DNA of 64,000 nt. It comes from Streptomyces sp. NBC_01224 (GTDB lineage: Bacteria > Actinomycetota > Actinomycetes > Streptomycetales > Streptomycetaceae). Of the stretch, positions 6,050 to 14,182 are shown in pieces. The stretch's first letter is position 1; every line of letters starts with the position of its first letter. Both the position numbers and the translations under genes were made by a program. Where the stretch lies: the NCBI RefSeq assembly GCF_036002945.1, contig NZ_CP108529.1:3410001-3474000 (forward strand), read 5' to 3'. Under the pieces are notes generated by a model that did not search any database, was not told where the DNA came from, and saw nothing but the letters and a program-made list of their open reading frames with translations.

Positions 6050-8650
6050 GTGGACCAATTGATCACCGAGGATCCGATGTGCATCGGTCCGTATCGCCTG
6101 ATAGCCCGGCTGGGCGCGGGCGGTATGGGCCTGGTGTATCTGGGCCGCTCCGAAGCCGGACGAACAGTGGCTGTGAAGGTGGTGCAGGCCGAGCACGCCC
6201 AGCACCCTGAATTCCGCAGGCGGTTCGCACGCGAGGTGGCGGCTGCCCGCCGGGTGGGCGGCACCTGGACGGCAGCCGTGCTCGACGCCGACACGGAGGC
6301 CCCGGTGCCCTGGGTGGCGACCCAGTACATCCCCGGGCCCGATCTGACCACCGTGGTCGCCAAGGACTTCGGGCCGTTGCCCGAGCACTCGGTCCGCACC
6401 CTCGCCAACCGCCTGGCAGTGGCTCTGCAGTCGGTCCACGGGGCGGGCCTGATCCACCGCGACCTGAAACCGTCCAATGTGCTGGTGACGGTGGACGGCC
6501 CGCGCGTGATCGACTTCGGTATCGCACGGGCCATGGACAGCCTCGCCGGGGACAGCCTGCACACCCGCACCGGGATGCTCATCGGATCCCCCGGCTTCAT
6601 GTCGCCCGAACAGGTACGCGGCCTCGACCTCACACCGGCCAGTGATGTGTTCTGCCTGGGTGCCGTCCTCGTCTACGCCGCCACCGGCCGCCTCCTCTTC
6701 GGCGCCACGGAAACCGGCCTGAACGCACACCTCTTCCGGATCGCGGAGGAGGAAGCGGACCTGACCGGCGTACCGGAGTCACTCGTCGATCTCGTACGCG
6801 CATGCCTGCACAAGGACCCGGCACAGCGGCCCACGCCCGCCGACGTGGCCGCCCGTACGGCCACCGACCAGGACGGCGAATGGCTACCCGGCTCCGTGCT
6901 CGCCCAACTCGGACGCCATGCCGCCCAGTTGTTGGACTTCACTCCGGAGACGCGGGCCGCGCAGCCGGACCCGCGCATCCCTGCCCAGGCCCAGCGTCCA
7001 CCGCAGCCCCAGCCACTTCCCCCGCCTCCCGCCTACACCCCGACGACCCCGGCGGACCTCCACCCGGCGCCGCCGTGGTTCGCACCGTCCGCAGGCCCGG
7101 TGCCAGGTGCCTGGCCTCCGTCACCGGCCCCGGCCGACGTCCATGGTCCGCACCCCAGGCGGTGGTGGGGACTGGGAGTGGCCGCGCTGGCGCAGCTGCT
7201 GGTGCTCATCGGCACGACGACCATGAGCGTGGCGATCCCGTCGATCTACGCCGAGCTGCACCCCTCTGCCGACGACCTGGACTTGATACCCCTCGCCTCT
7301 GGACTGGCATTCGGCATACTGCTGCTGATCGGCGGACACCTTGCTGATCTCCTCGGCCGTAAACGGACGTTGATCACCGGTTTGGCCGGCTACGCGGTGG
7401 CGTGCGCGATCGGCGGCTCGGCCCCTTCTTTCGGCGTGCTCATAGGGGCCAACGTCCTGCAGGGCGCGTCCGCAGCGCTGCTCTCCTCGGCCGTGCTGGC
7501 CCTGGTGTCGGCCGGCTTCACCGATCCGAAGGAGCGAGGCAGGGCTTTCGGGATCTACGCGGCGATCACCGGCGGCGGGACGGCGATCGGCCTGTTCACG
7601 GGCGCATGGCTGATCGACGGTCTGAGCTGGCGCTGGTGCCTGTATGCCGGCATCCCGCTCGCCGTGACAGCCCTGATCGGTGCGGCCGCCCTGGTGCACG
7701 ACAGCCCGGTCCGCTCCCCTGCCCGCCTCGACGTACCGGGCCTGCTGCTCGGCTCCGTCGGGCTTGCCGCCCTCGTTTACGGCTTCCGCCAGGCCGAGCC
7801 TCGCGGCTGGACCGATCTCCTGGTCGTGGTCCTCCTCGTGGGCGGGCTCGCCCTGCTCCTGGTCTTCGCCTGGTGGCAGACCAGTACGACCAGCCCGCTC
7901 CTGCCGCCGTACGTCTTCAAGGACCGCAACCGCGTCGGCTCCTGCCTCGCCCTGACCTTCATCGGCATGGGCATGTTCGTCCAGCACCTGGTCCTGACCA
8001 GGTACCTGCAGTTTGCCCTCAGCTATACCCCGTTCCAGATCGGCGTGGCCCTGCTGCCCATGGCCGGTGCGGTCGTCATCGCCTCCACCCAGGTCTCCGC
8101 CCGCCTGTACCGCCGGCTGGCGCCCCGCGGCATCATCGTGCCGGGCCTGGTGCTGGTGGCGATCGGCCTGGCGCTCCTGACCGGCCTCGACGCCCACAGT
8201 GCGTACGCCACCCAGGTGCTGCCCGGCACTCTCCTCATCGGCTTCGGTCTGGGCCTGGCCTTCGTACCGCTCTTCGCCACCGCGACCGGCGGGATCTCCC
8301 CGCAGGACTCCGGCGGGACCGCGGCGATGGCCAACACGGCCCAGCAGTCGGGCGGCTGGGCCGCCTCGCCCCTGTTCGGCGGCATCCTCGCCTCGGCGGT
8401 CGCCGCCCGGCTGGACCACACATCAGGCGCTCCTGAGGGCATGAACAAAGCAGCCGAACAAGGCGTCCTGCTCGGCGGACAGAAGCTTCCGGCAGCGCTG
8501 TCCGGCGTCGTGAGGGAGATGGACAGGGCGGTCCTGGGCGGCTACTCCGTCATCCTTTGGTGGGCGGTCGGCCTCACGCTACTCGCGGGCCTGCTCGCCG
8601 GCCTGCTGGTCACGGTCAAGGCTCCGAGTGGTGACCCCGGCTCCCGGTAA
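6050..8650 (+). CDS. Ser/Thr protein kinase fused to a 14-TM MFS drug-efflux-type transporter
   Basis: One uninterrupted 866-residue frame. Residues 1-280 form a Hanks-type kinase: glycine loop LGAGGMGLVYLG (21-32), Lys43 in VAVK, catalytic HRDLKPSN (136-143), DFG (155-157) and a SPGFMSPEQ P+1 loop, so it looks catalytically competent. Residues about 300-365 are a Pro-rich linker. From residue 368 on there are 14 hydrophobic segments of a DHA2/EmrB-QacA-like transporter, including GHLADLLGRKRT (loop 2-3 motif). The kinase would be cytoplasmic, tethered to the pump. The start is GTG 6050 with no clear Shine-Dalgarno site; TACCTT lies a few bases upstream, so a leaderless start is possible. It sits directly after transposase and OmpA scraps. 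Confidence 0.9.
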   Translation: MDQLITEDPMCIGPYRLIARLGAGGMGLVYLGRSEAGRTVAVKVVQAEHAQHPEFRRRFAREVAAARRVGGTWTAAVLDADTEAPVPWVATQYIPGPDLTTVVAKDFGPLPEHSVRTLANRLAVALQSVHGAGLIHRDLKPSNVLVTVDGPRVIDFGIARAMDSLAGDSLHTRTGMLIGSPGFMSPEQVRGLDLTPASDVFCLGAVLVYAATGRLLFGATETGLNAHLFRIAEEEADLTGVPESLVDLVRACLHKDPAQRPTPADVAARTATDQDGEWLPGSVLAQLGRHAAQLLDFTPETRAAQPDPRIPAQAQRPPQPQPLPPPPAYTPTTPADLHPAPPWFAPSAGPVPGAWPPSPAPADVHGPHPRRWWGLGVAALAQLLVLIGTTTMSVAIPSIYAELHPSADDLDLIPLASGLAFGILLLIGGHLADLLGRKRTLITGLAGYAVACAIGGSAPSFGVLIGANVLQGASAALLSSAVLALVSAGFTDPKERGRAFGIYAAITGGGTAIGLFTGAWLIDGLSWRWCLYAGIPLAVTALIGAAALVHDSPVRSPARLDVPGLLLGSVGLAALVYGFRQAEPRGWTDLLVVVLLVGGLALLLVFAWWQTSTTSPLLPPYVFKDRNRVGSCLALTFIGMGMFVQHLVLTRYLQFALSYTPFQIGVALLPMAGAVVIASTQVSARLYRRLAPRGIIVPGLVLVAIGLALLTGLDAHSAYATQVLPGTLLIGFGLGLAFVPLFATATGGISPQDSGGTAAMANTAQQSGGWAASPLFGGILASAVAARLDHTSGAPEGMNKAAEQGVLLGGQKLPAALSGVVREMDRAVLGGYSVILWWAVGLTLLAGLLAGLLVTVKAPSGDPGSR

Positions 8651-8692
8651 TCCTGCGGACCGGCCGATCCACCGGCCCGGCGGGGTACGGCG

Positions 8693-8735
8693 ATGATCCG
8701 CGACATCAAGGCCGGCAAAGCCGACCACCTGCTGC
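8693..8735 (+). pseudogene. 3' stub of a DUF397-like gene
   Basis: ATGATCCGCGACATCAAGGC and the following bases encode MIRDIKAGKADHLL, nearly identical to the last 14 residues of the proteins ending at 9785 and 13461. Instead of a stop, the frame reads on through CAGCAG to about 8805. The 5' part of the gene is missing, so this is a degenerate third copy. Confidence 0.7.
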
Positions 8736-8827
8736 AGCAGGCCGCCGGTCGCCCACCGCCCTCAGAGCGCTCCCCCCGCGCGCGCGGGGCAGCAGACGCC
8801 CGGTGAGAGATTTACCACATCAATTGC

Positions 8828-8833
8828 TACCAT
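8828..8833 (+). promoter_or_regulatory. Probable -10 element of a leaderless antitoxin transcript
   Basis: TACCAT fits TAnnnT and ends 6 bases before the antitoxin ATG at 8840. No Shine-Dalgarno site precedes the ATG, which supports a leaderless mRNA. Confidence 0.4.
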
Positions 8834-8839
8834 CGGCTC

Positions 8840-9169
8840 ATGGATACTCCTGCGGAATACGGACCCGACGAGGGCCCCGCCCAGAAGGTCAGCGTTTCCA
8901 TGCCCGCCGGCCGGATCGCTGCCGTGAAGGCACGGGTCGGAGCCCGCGGCTTCTCGGCCTACATCAGTGCGGCCGTGGAGCGGCAGATACAGCGTGATCT
9001 GCTGGAGGAGCTGCTCCAGGCCAAGGAAGCAGAGATCGGCCCACCGAACCAGGAGATCCAGGATTGGGCTGCGGGAATCTTCCGGGAAGCCGAAGGCCTG
9101 TCGCTGCAGGAAAGCGTCGAGCCGACAGCGGAGGGGGAATCCAGGTGGGACGCCCACAAGGCCAGCTGA
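8840..9169 (+). CDS. VapB-like antitoxin
   Basis: A 109-residue acidic protein. Residues about 17-55 (KVSVSMPAGRIAAVKARVGA then RGFSAYISAAVERQIQRDLL) look like a ribbon-helix-helix DNA-binding domain. The rest is helical and acidic, ending in ESVEPTAEGESRWDAHKAS, the part expected to wrap the toxin. It overlaps the PIN-domain gene by 25 bases, the classical antitoxin-first arrangement of a type II toxin-antitoxin operon. The N-terminus probably binds its own promoter. Confidence 0.8.
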   Translation: MDTPAEYGPDEGPAQKVSVSMPAGRIAAVKARVGARGFSAYISAAVERQIQRDLLEELLQAKEAEIGPPNQEIQDWAAGIFREAEGLSLQESVEPTAEGESRWDAHKAS

Positions 9170-9561
9170 GCCACGGCGTCCTTCTCCTCGACTCCGAAGG
9201 GCTGAACCGGTTCGTCGACAATGATCCCCGGATCGTCGGACTGGTCCGGGCTGCGCAGTCCAAGGACACCTTGGTCGCTGTCAGCAACCTGACGCTGATC
9301 GAGACCTGGCATTCAAAGGTCCGAATGGACCGCTTTCGGTGGCACGTGTCCCGTCTCGAAGTGCTACCTGTGACCGAGACGATCACGTGGCAGGCCATCG
9401 ACCTGCTTCGCAATGCGAACCTCCATGGACACAAGTACGCCATCGATTCCGTCGTGGCCGCAACGGCATTGAGTTACGCGGGTCCACGGGTCGTCGTCAC
9501 ATCGGACGTGGACGACATGAACAAACTCTGCGGAGACCGGGTGCGAACCGTGGGCGTCTGA
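9145..9561 (+). CDS. PIN-domain toxin (VapC-like)
   Basis: A 138-residue PIN-domain protein, expected to be a magnesium-dependent ribonuclease. Acidic positions in the family order are visible: LLLDSEGLNRFV near the N-terminus, the Glu in NLTLIETWHSK, then YAIDSVVAATAL and VVVTSDVDDMNKLC. The start is GTG 9145, with GAGGGGG at proper spacing inside the antitoxin gene, giving a 25-base overlap and translational coupling. The RNA target is unknown. A DUF397-like gene follows after 8 bases. Confidence 0.8.
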   Translation: MGRPQGQLSHGVLLLDSEGLNRFVDNDPRIVGLVRAAQSKDTLVAVSNLTLIETWHSKVRMDRFRWHVSRLEVLPVTETITWQAIDLLRNANLHGHKYAIDSVVAATALSYAGPRVVVTSDVDDMNKLCGDRVRTVGV

Positions 9562-9569
9562 GAAAGCGC

Positions 9570-9785
9570 ATGCGAAAGGGTCGGGACCGCAGGAGTCAGG
9601 GTCCCGGCCCGTGGTCGGCCGGCCAGGAAAAGCTTCCCTCCTGCTTCCGGATCGGAACCGACGAACAGGGCAACAGCTACATCGCTGTCGCGGGTGCGGA
9701 GGAACACTTCCTCACCGACAGCCGCGAAGCGCTTCAGCAGATGATCCGCGACATCAAGGCCGGCAAGGCCGACCACCTGCTGTAA
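9570..9785 (+). CDS. DUF397-like small protein, copy 2 (rearranged 5' end)
   Basis: A 71-residue frame from ATG 9570. Residues from about 30 onward (CFRIGTDEQGNSYIAVAGAE then EHFLTDSREALQQMIRDIKA) are about 85-90 percent identical to the intact protein at 13270-13461. The first 25 residues (MRKGRDRRSQGPGPWSAGQE) do not match that protein's MQDVAWEEPFCGEGAS start, so the 5' end was replaced or lost. It begins 8 bases after the toxin stop and may be read as a third gene of that operon. It ends just before a strong terminator that is also duplicated. It may or may not still be functional. Confidence 0.55.
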   Translation: MRKGRDRRSQGPGPWSAGQEKLPSCFRIGTDEQGNSYIAVAGAEEHFLTDSREALQQMIRDIKAGKADHLL

Positions 9786-9791
9786 CAGCAA

Positions 9792-9830
9792 GGGCCCGGC
9801 CACCGCGACGCGCTCGCGGTGGCCGGGCCC
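9792..9830 (+). terminator. Strong 17-bp hairpin terminator
   Basis: GGGCCCGGCCACCGCGA and its exact complement flank a 5-base loop (cgcgc), 7 bases after the stop of the DUF397-like copy 2. A near copy follows copy 3 at 13469-13503. Confidence 0.85.
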
Positions 9831-10010
9831 GTATGACCTCGTGACCTCACCAGGCGTCTCGGCGCCTCGGGACCGCATGCGACGAGATCCGCAGACTGCG
9901 CGGCACCTGCCACAACTCTGAGGAGCAGGCTTCTGACAGCCGTTGACCGGCGGCAAAGAAGGTAGGGCTCAACAGCGGGCCCGCCACTCCGGTTTGACAG
10001 TCGGTCCGCC

Positions 10011-10580
10011 TCAGTCGAGCACCATCAACGCCATCAGGACTCCTGCCAACTCCACCAGCAACACGAGTGATCCGTATCCGAGGATCTGGCCAACAGACCG
10101 AACCGGGTGACCGGCGTCCTCACGCAAAACCGTTCTGTGCGCGGCCAGCGCGGCCGGTATGGAGATGCAGTAGAGGGCTGACGCGTACAACAACCAGTCG
10201 AGGATGTCCTGCCATGAACTGAACACAGGCCCTCGTCCGTAGAAGGCCACGACCAGCGGCAGGCCCACTACGGGCACCAGTACCAACATGGCAGCGGTCA
10301 CCACCCACCACCAACGCCTTCCGCTGCCCCAACGCTCCCCCATCCAATGGCCGAGGGCAACGGAAGGCAGTACGTACGCGGCAGATACCAACGAGCCGAT
10401 AAAGAGAAGAGCCAACAGAACCAGGGGCAGCACAAAGACTGACCTCGCCTCTGGCACTACTCCGAAGAGCGGCATCGCCAGAAGCAGACCAAAGCCCTCC
10501 ACCCACAGCACAGCCATCGAGACCGACGACGGTGCGGCCCCCTGTTTCTGCCGAATGCCCCCACGCAACAGTTGCGTCAT
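10011..10580 (-). CDS. Small integral membrane protein, unknown function
   Basis: A 189-residue protein with about five hydrophobic segments: AVLWVEGFGLLLAMPLFGVV, FVLPLVLLALLFIGSLVSAA, WWWVVTAAMLVLVPVVGLPL, LLYASALYCISIPAALAA and LGYGSLVLLVELAGVLMALM. No catalytic motif is recognised. The ATG at 10580 has AGGGGGCGAG in front and gives a sensible cytoplasmic N-terminus; the open frame to 10865 lies antisense to the start of the next region and is not convincing. It lies 23 bases after the DUF6193-like gene on the same strand, so the two probably share a transcript. Confidence 0.7.
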   Translation of the reverse strand: MTQLLRGGIRQKQGAAPSSVSMAVLWVEGFGLLLAMPLFGVVPEARSVFVLPLVLLALLFIGSLVSAAYVLPSVALGHWMGERWGSGRRWWWVVTAAMLVLVPVVGLPLVVAFYGRGPVFSSWQDILDWLLYASALYCISIPAALAAHRTVLREDAGHPVRSVGQILGYGSLVLLVELAGVLMALMVLD

Positions 10581-10602
10581 CTCGCCCCCTGTCCCGCACT
10601 CA

Positions 10603-11331
10603 TCATCGAGGTGGTTCGGAAGTTCCCGCGACGGCGGCCCCAAGACCAGCGGGGAGGTGAGCAACCGCGAGGGCGATTGCCTCCTCCACGGTGACGGCTT
10701 CGGCGATGACACCGCCGTGAGGGAACTTCTGGACACGATAGGGGAGGCCCTCGTACGACGGGGCAATGGCGACCTCGGGTGGGCAAGGTATACCGGTGCG
10801 GGCGTTAAAGCCGAGCGTCCAGTGGCTGGAGAACGGGTACAACTGTCGCAACCGCGGTTCCGCATGCGCCGCCTCCACGAGCAGGCCGAACTCGGGGAAG
10901 TCCGGCGCCTCAGCCGCCTCTTCCCGAATCAGACGCCACCGCACCTCGACCGCCGCGGCCGGCCCGCGTTCGTGGGCCTCGGTGAGCTCACTGAAATGCA
11001 CGAACGGCAGCAACTCTTGCAGTGCCCGCAGGCTCCTTCCTTCTCCCCACGCCACGCCTGCCCGCACGACATCTTCGAGGGCTGATGTCGCTCCGGTAAT
11101 GAGCTCGACCCCTCGGCTCCAGCCGGAGAAGCCGAACCAGCGGTACTCGGCCCCGATGTGCACGGACAGCGGCTCGCGCTCAGGAACCGAGGCAGCGATG
11201 CCCGCCGAAACCGCTGATCCCCAGCCGCCGGGCACCGTCACGAGATCGACACCGAGACCGGCCGCCGCCCGCTCCAGCGCGGAGGCCAGGCTGCCCACAG
11301 CAGCGAGATCGGGATAGAGGTTGGAGTCCAC
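10603..11331 (-). CDS. DUF6193-like protein
   Basis: A protein of about 242 residues. The C-terminal part (LLVEAAHAEPRLRQLYPFSS then HWTLGFNARTG, and GVIAEAVTVEEAIALAVAHL) matches what I recall of the DUF6193 family, annotated in Streptomyces as associated with natural-product loci; its biochemical role is unknown. Nothing else nearby points to a biosynthetic cluster. The start is uncertain: GTG 11331 with weak GCGGAA upstream gives MDSNLYPDLAAVGSLASAL. The open frame extends to 11613 but that part is of poor coding quality. Confidence 0.65.
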   Translation of the reverse strand: MDSNLYPDLAAVGSLASALERAAAGLGVDLVTVPGGWGSAVSAGIAASVPEREPLSVHIGAEYRWFGFSGWSRGVELITGATSALEDVVRAGVAWGEGRSLRALQELLPFVHFSELTEAHERGPAAAVEVRWRLIREEAAEAPDFPEFGLLVEAAHAEPRLRQLYPFSSHWTLGFNARTGIPCPPEVAIAPSYEGLPYRVQKFPHGGVIAEAVTVEEAIALAVAHLPAGLGAAVAGTSEPPR

Positions 11332-11542
11332 TTCCGCAGTGTGCCGAACAGCGCCACGAATGGAAACAGCAGACGATGCACCAGGCCAGTGAGGCGGCGC
11401 TACAGGGATGGGTGGAGATGCGGCAGGGGCGGCCCTTCGTGTTCGCCGCTTACTGCCCAGGCAGCACAACTGAGCGCCGGTGGGCACCGTGAGCGGGGAA
11501 TCTCTGGCAGCTTGGGCGGGGCACAGTTTCCCGATCGGAAGA

Positions 11543-12088
11543 TCAACGGGGCAACAGAACCCAGGACTTGATACCCAGCTGCGGCGGTGAAGCTTCGCAG
11601 GCACCCCACTCACCGCCCCAGTCGTCGACCACAGCCGCGAGCAGCCAGAGCGCCCGCCGACGCCGCGTCTCGCAGAGTGTGGCCACGTCCGGTTCGGAGT
11701 GCTGGGGGTGCTGGTCCCAGACGAGGAGGCGGAGCGCGTCGTCCCGGTGGCGCAGAGATACGTAGAGCTCCTTGCCCGGGCTCATCCTGGCGGTGACAGC
11801 GATGAGTTCGGTCGCTGCGAGTGTGGTCGGCCAGACGTACGGGGCGAGCGCGTGCGCTTTCAGCGCGGCGGCGATCGCCGTACGGCCGATGCGCGCGCTG
11901 CGGACGTCGCCGGGCAGCGTGAAGCTCATCGCGAGCCCACGGCTGGAGCGGCCCTTGGAGCGCAGATATGGCTTTGGGTACTGCTGGGTGTTGGGATACG
12001 GGCTGCCGGGATACGGATACGGATACGGGACCGGCGTACGCGTCTCGGCGACGGCCGGACAGAGTGCGGTGAATGGAGATGAGTGCAT
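11543..12088 (-). CDS. ATP-binding protein, RsbW-like (histidine-kinase-type ATPase fold)
   Basis: A 181-residue protein of the anti-sigma/RsbW-like ATPase group that in Streptomyces usually accompanies Scr1/DUF397 gene pairs. The layout of the fold is visible (SFTLPGDVRSARIGRTAIAA, then AATELIAVTARMSPGKELYV), but the N-box is degenerate: the usual ELVTNAxxH appears as ELIAVTARM, so ATP binding is doubtful. A Pro/Tyr-rich insert (VPYPYPYPGSPYPNTQQYP) precedes the domain. The ATG at 12088 has AGGGGAG six bases upstream. It is divergent from the Scr1-type regulator. Confidence 0.75.
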   Translation of the reverse strand: MHSSPFTALCPAVAETRTPVPYPYPYPGSPYPNTQQYPKPYLRSKGRSSRGLAMSFTLPGDVRSARIGRTAIAAALKAHALAPYVWPTTLAATELIAVTARMSPGKELYVSLRHRDDALRLLVWDQHPQHSEPDVATLCETRRRRALWLLAAVVDDWGGEWGACEASPPQLGIKSWVLLPR

Positions 12089-12406
12089 GGCTGACTCCCC
12101 TGATACGGGTGGCGAGTTGGCGAAGTCTCTCTTTCGCGTGGGTGCGCACGAGGGGCTCACACGGTTGCGTTGTGGACGAGCAGTGGCTTGTCTCCCTGGC
12201 GCGGGACTGCCCCTCCCAGGGCAGGAGGTTGCAGGCAGGACCGCGCGATGCACTTCCAGCTCGTCGTCGCTGTGTGAGCGGTGCGTTACTGAATGTAGGG
12301 TGCTGTGGGTCATATTGGCCACCCAATCCCTAAAAATTGACCCTTGCGTGGCTCAGGGTGCCATCCACACGGCAGACTTCACGGAGAAGGTCACGGAAGG
12401 ACTGAC
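12089..12406. other. Divergent intergenic region (318 bp)
   Basis: Separates the RsbW-like gene (leftward) from the Scr1-type regulator (rightward) and must hold both promoters. Only weak elements are visible: TTGACC near 12338 and an imperfect TGGGT-N10-ACCCA repeat near 12317-12336. I see no further gene. Confidence 0.4.
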
Positions 12407-13258
12407 ATGGCATCGCGAACGTCCCCGACCGAACGACAGAAGCGCCTGGGGCGCGAACTCCGGAAGATGCGCTTGGCCGCCGACGTCTCCGCCGAGGTTG
12501 CTGCGGGGCTTCTCGGGGTCGACCGGCCCAGACTCTCCAACATCGAGCAGGGCATCCGAGCCATCAGCGAGGACCGTCTGCGCACTCTCGCCCATGCCTG
12601 CGCCTGTCAGGACCAGGCGTACGTCGAGGCACTGGCCGGCATGGTGAAGCCTGCGAGGCGGGGCTGGTGGGAACGGTATCGCGAATCGCTTCCGGAAGGA
12701 CTCCTCGACATCGCAGAGCTGGAGGCCAACGCCCTACGGATGCGGACTGCTCACTCCGTACACATCCCAGGAATCCTCCAGACCAGTGACCACGCTCTGG
12801 CCATCTTCCGAGTAGTCGTCCCGGCCCTCCCGGAACACGAAGTCGCTCTGCGGCTGGCTCATCGCGTGGAACGACAGCAGGTCCTGGAGGGCGCCGCCTC
12901 ACCCGAGTACGTGGGCGTTATACACGAGGCGGCACTACGGATGCAGTTCGGCGGTCGCAAAGTGGCCCGAGCGCAGCTCGACCACCTGCTCACCGTCTCC
13001 GAAAGCCATCACATCACGCTGCGAGTCATCCCATTCGAAGCGGGCGCCTTCCCCGGCGCGGGGCAGACGGTCAACTACGCAGAGGGACCTGTACCTCAGC
13101 TGGACACAGTTCAAGTGGACAGCACCCATGGTCCCGAATTCCTCTACGGGGAAGAACAGTTGGCGAAGTATCGTTCACATCTTGACTGGATGGAGCGGAT
13201 CGCACTGCCGCCCCAGAAGTCGCGGGACTTCATCCATGACATCGCACGTCACCTCTGA
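12407..13258 (+). CDS. Scr1-family (DUF5753) helix-turn-helix regulator
   Basis: A 283-residue regulator. Residues about 8-65 form an XRE helix-turn-helix (RLGRELRKMRLAADVSAEVA then LLGVDRPRLSNIEQGIRAIS). The rest is the DUF5753/Scr1 domain: PARRGWWERYRESLPEGLLD, IPGILQTSDHALAIFR, and the FLYGEEQLAKYRSHLDWMER ending. Members are usually encoded just upstream of a DUF397 protein, and here a DUF397-like gene starts 11 bases after the stop. The ATG at 12407 has GGAAGG seven bases upstream. NCBI treats this group as antitoxin-like; some members control development. Confidence 0.9.
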   Translation: MASRTSPTERQKRLGRELRKMRLAADVSAEVAAGLLGVDRPRLSNIEQGIRAISEDRLRTLAHACACQDQAYVEALAGMVKPARRGWWERYRESLPEGLLDIAELEANALRMRTAHSVHIPGILQTSDHALAIFRVVVPALPEHEVALRLAHRVERQQVLEGAASPEYVGVIHEAALRMQFGGRKVARAQLDHLLTVSESHHITLRVIPFEAGAFPGAGQTVNYAEGPVPQLDTVQVDSTHGPEFLYGEEQLAKYRSHLDWMERIALPPQKSRDFIHDIARHL

Positions 13259-13269
13259 GGGGAGTCACC

Positions 13270-13461
13270 ATGCAGGACGTCGCGTGGGAGGAACCATTCT
13301 GTGGCGAAGGCGCCAGCTGCTACCGCCTCGGGACAGACGAACGGGGCAACAGCTACATCGGCGTCGTGGGTTCTGAGGAGCACTTCCTCACCGACAGCCG
13401 CGAAGCGCTTCAGCAGATGATCCGTGACATCAAGGCCGGCAAGGCCGACCACCTGCTGTGA
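13270..13461 (+). CDS. DUF397-like small protein, copy 3 (intact)
   Basis: A 63-residue protein (MQDVAWEEPFCGEGASCYRL, then GTDERGNSYIGVVGSEEHFL) placed where DUF397 proteins normally follow an Scr1-type regulator. The W, C-x-E-G-x-x-C and C-terminal helix pattern resembles DUF397, although the end QQMIRDIKAGKADHLL is characteristic of a subgroup. The ATG at 13270 has GAGGGGAG at good spacing. It is the most complete of three related copies in this window (stub at 8693, rearranged copy at 9570). Confidence 0.8.
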   Translation: MQDVAWEEPFCGEGASCYRLGTDERGNSYIGVVGSEEHFLTDSREALQQMIRDIKAGKADHLL

Positions 13462-13468
13462 CAACAAG

Positions 13469-13503
13469 GGCCCGGCACCGCGACGCGCTCGCGGTGCCGG
13501 GCC
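13469..13503. terminator. 15-bp hairpin, bidirectional terminator
   Basis: GGCCCGGCACCGCGA and its exact complement flank the loop cgcgc. It lies between the convergent DUF397-like gene and OmpA gene and serves both. It is nearly identical to the hairpin at 9792-9830. Confidence 0.85.
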
Positions 13504-13519
13504 TCTGCGTGTGGGTACG

Positions 13520-14182
13520 TCAGGAAGCGCCGCCGCGCGGGAAGGAGACCTCCACACGGCGGTTCTTCTTGCGGCCCTCTTCCGTGCTGTTGTCGGCGAT
13601 CGGGTACTGCTCGCCGTAACCACGGATATCGAAGGTGATGTTCGGGCCCAACTGCTTGACCAGCACCGACTGCACGGCGTTGGCGCGCTGCTTGGACAGC
13701 ACGTCACCGTGGGCCGAGGAACCCAGATTGTCGGTGAAGCCGAAGACGCGCACCTTGGTGGCGTTCTGCTTCTTGATCTCGGTGGCGATGGCCGCGATAC
13801 GCGCGTTGGCGGCGGAGCTCAGCTTGGCGCTGTCCTTGCCGAAGAGGACCTCTGCCTGGAGCGCGAACTTGATGTTCGCGTTGCTGTCCTCGCGACGCTC
13901 CTCGCCACCCTCGTCCTCGATCACCTGAACGATGTCGAGAACCTTGGCCGGGGCGAGCGTGCCGCCTTCGGGCATCTTCAGGTCGGGATCGTTGGGGTCG
14001 AGCTTGACCGGAGGCGCCGACGTCGCCTCGGTGCCTGGCGGCACGCTCGGGCCGTCGTCGGCGAGCGCCGGAGTCGCCCCGAACAGGGTGGTGCTCGCCA
14101 CCACCATGGCTGACGCGACAGAGAGTCCGGCGACACCGATTGGCTTCAGCCGGGTTCGGTTGTAGGTCATGTCAGCCGTCAC
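13520..14182 (-). CDS. Secreted OmpA-C-like peptidoglycan-binding protein of the Tad locus
   Basis: A 220-residue protein. A signal peptide (KPIGVAGLSVASAMVVASTT up to PALA) is followed by a Pro-rich linker and a C-terminal OmpA/MotB domain: AEVLFGKDSAKLSSAANARI, KVRVFGFTDNLGSSAHGDVL and RRVEVSFP, the peptidoglycan-binding fold. It probably anchors pilus or envelope components to the wall. The GTG start at 14182 overlaps the stop of the lipoprotein gene by 4 bases (GTGA), pointing to coupled translation; an ATG at 14170 is the alternative. A scrap of a near-identical gene is found at 5897-6008. Confidence 0.85.
   Translation of the reverse strand: MTADMTYNRTRLKPIGVAGLSVASAMVVASTTLFGATPALADDGPSVPPGTEATSAPPVKLDPNDPDLKMPEGGTLAPAKVLDIVQVIEDEGGEERREDSNANIKFALQAEVLFGKDSAKLSSAANARIAAIATEIKKQNATKVRVFGFTDNLGSSAHGDVLSKQRANAVQSVLVKQLGPNITFDIRGYGEQYPIADNSTEEGRKKNRRVEVSFPRGGAS

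Noticed and set aside
4736..6730. 664-codon leftward open frame
   Set aside because: It is antisense to the GOLPH3 gene and the kinase part of the fusion, arises from GC-rich codon structure, and only contains the short transposase scrap as real protein-like sequence.
10603..11331. Possible natural-product gene cluster suggested by the DUF6193-like protein
   Set aside because: No biosynthetic enzymes, carrier proteins, precursor peptides or tailoring genes are found nearby.
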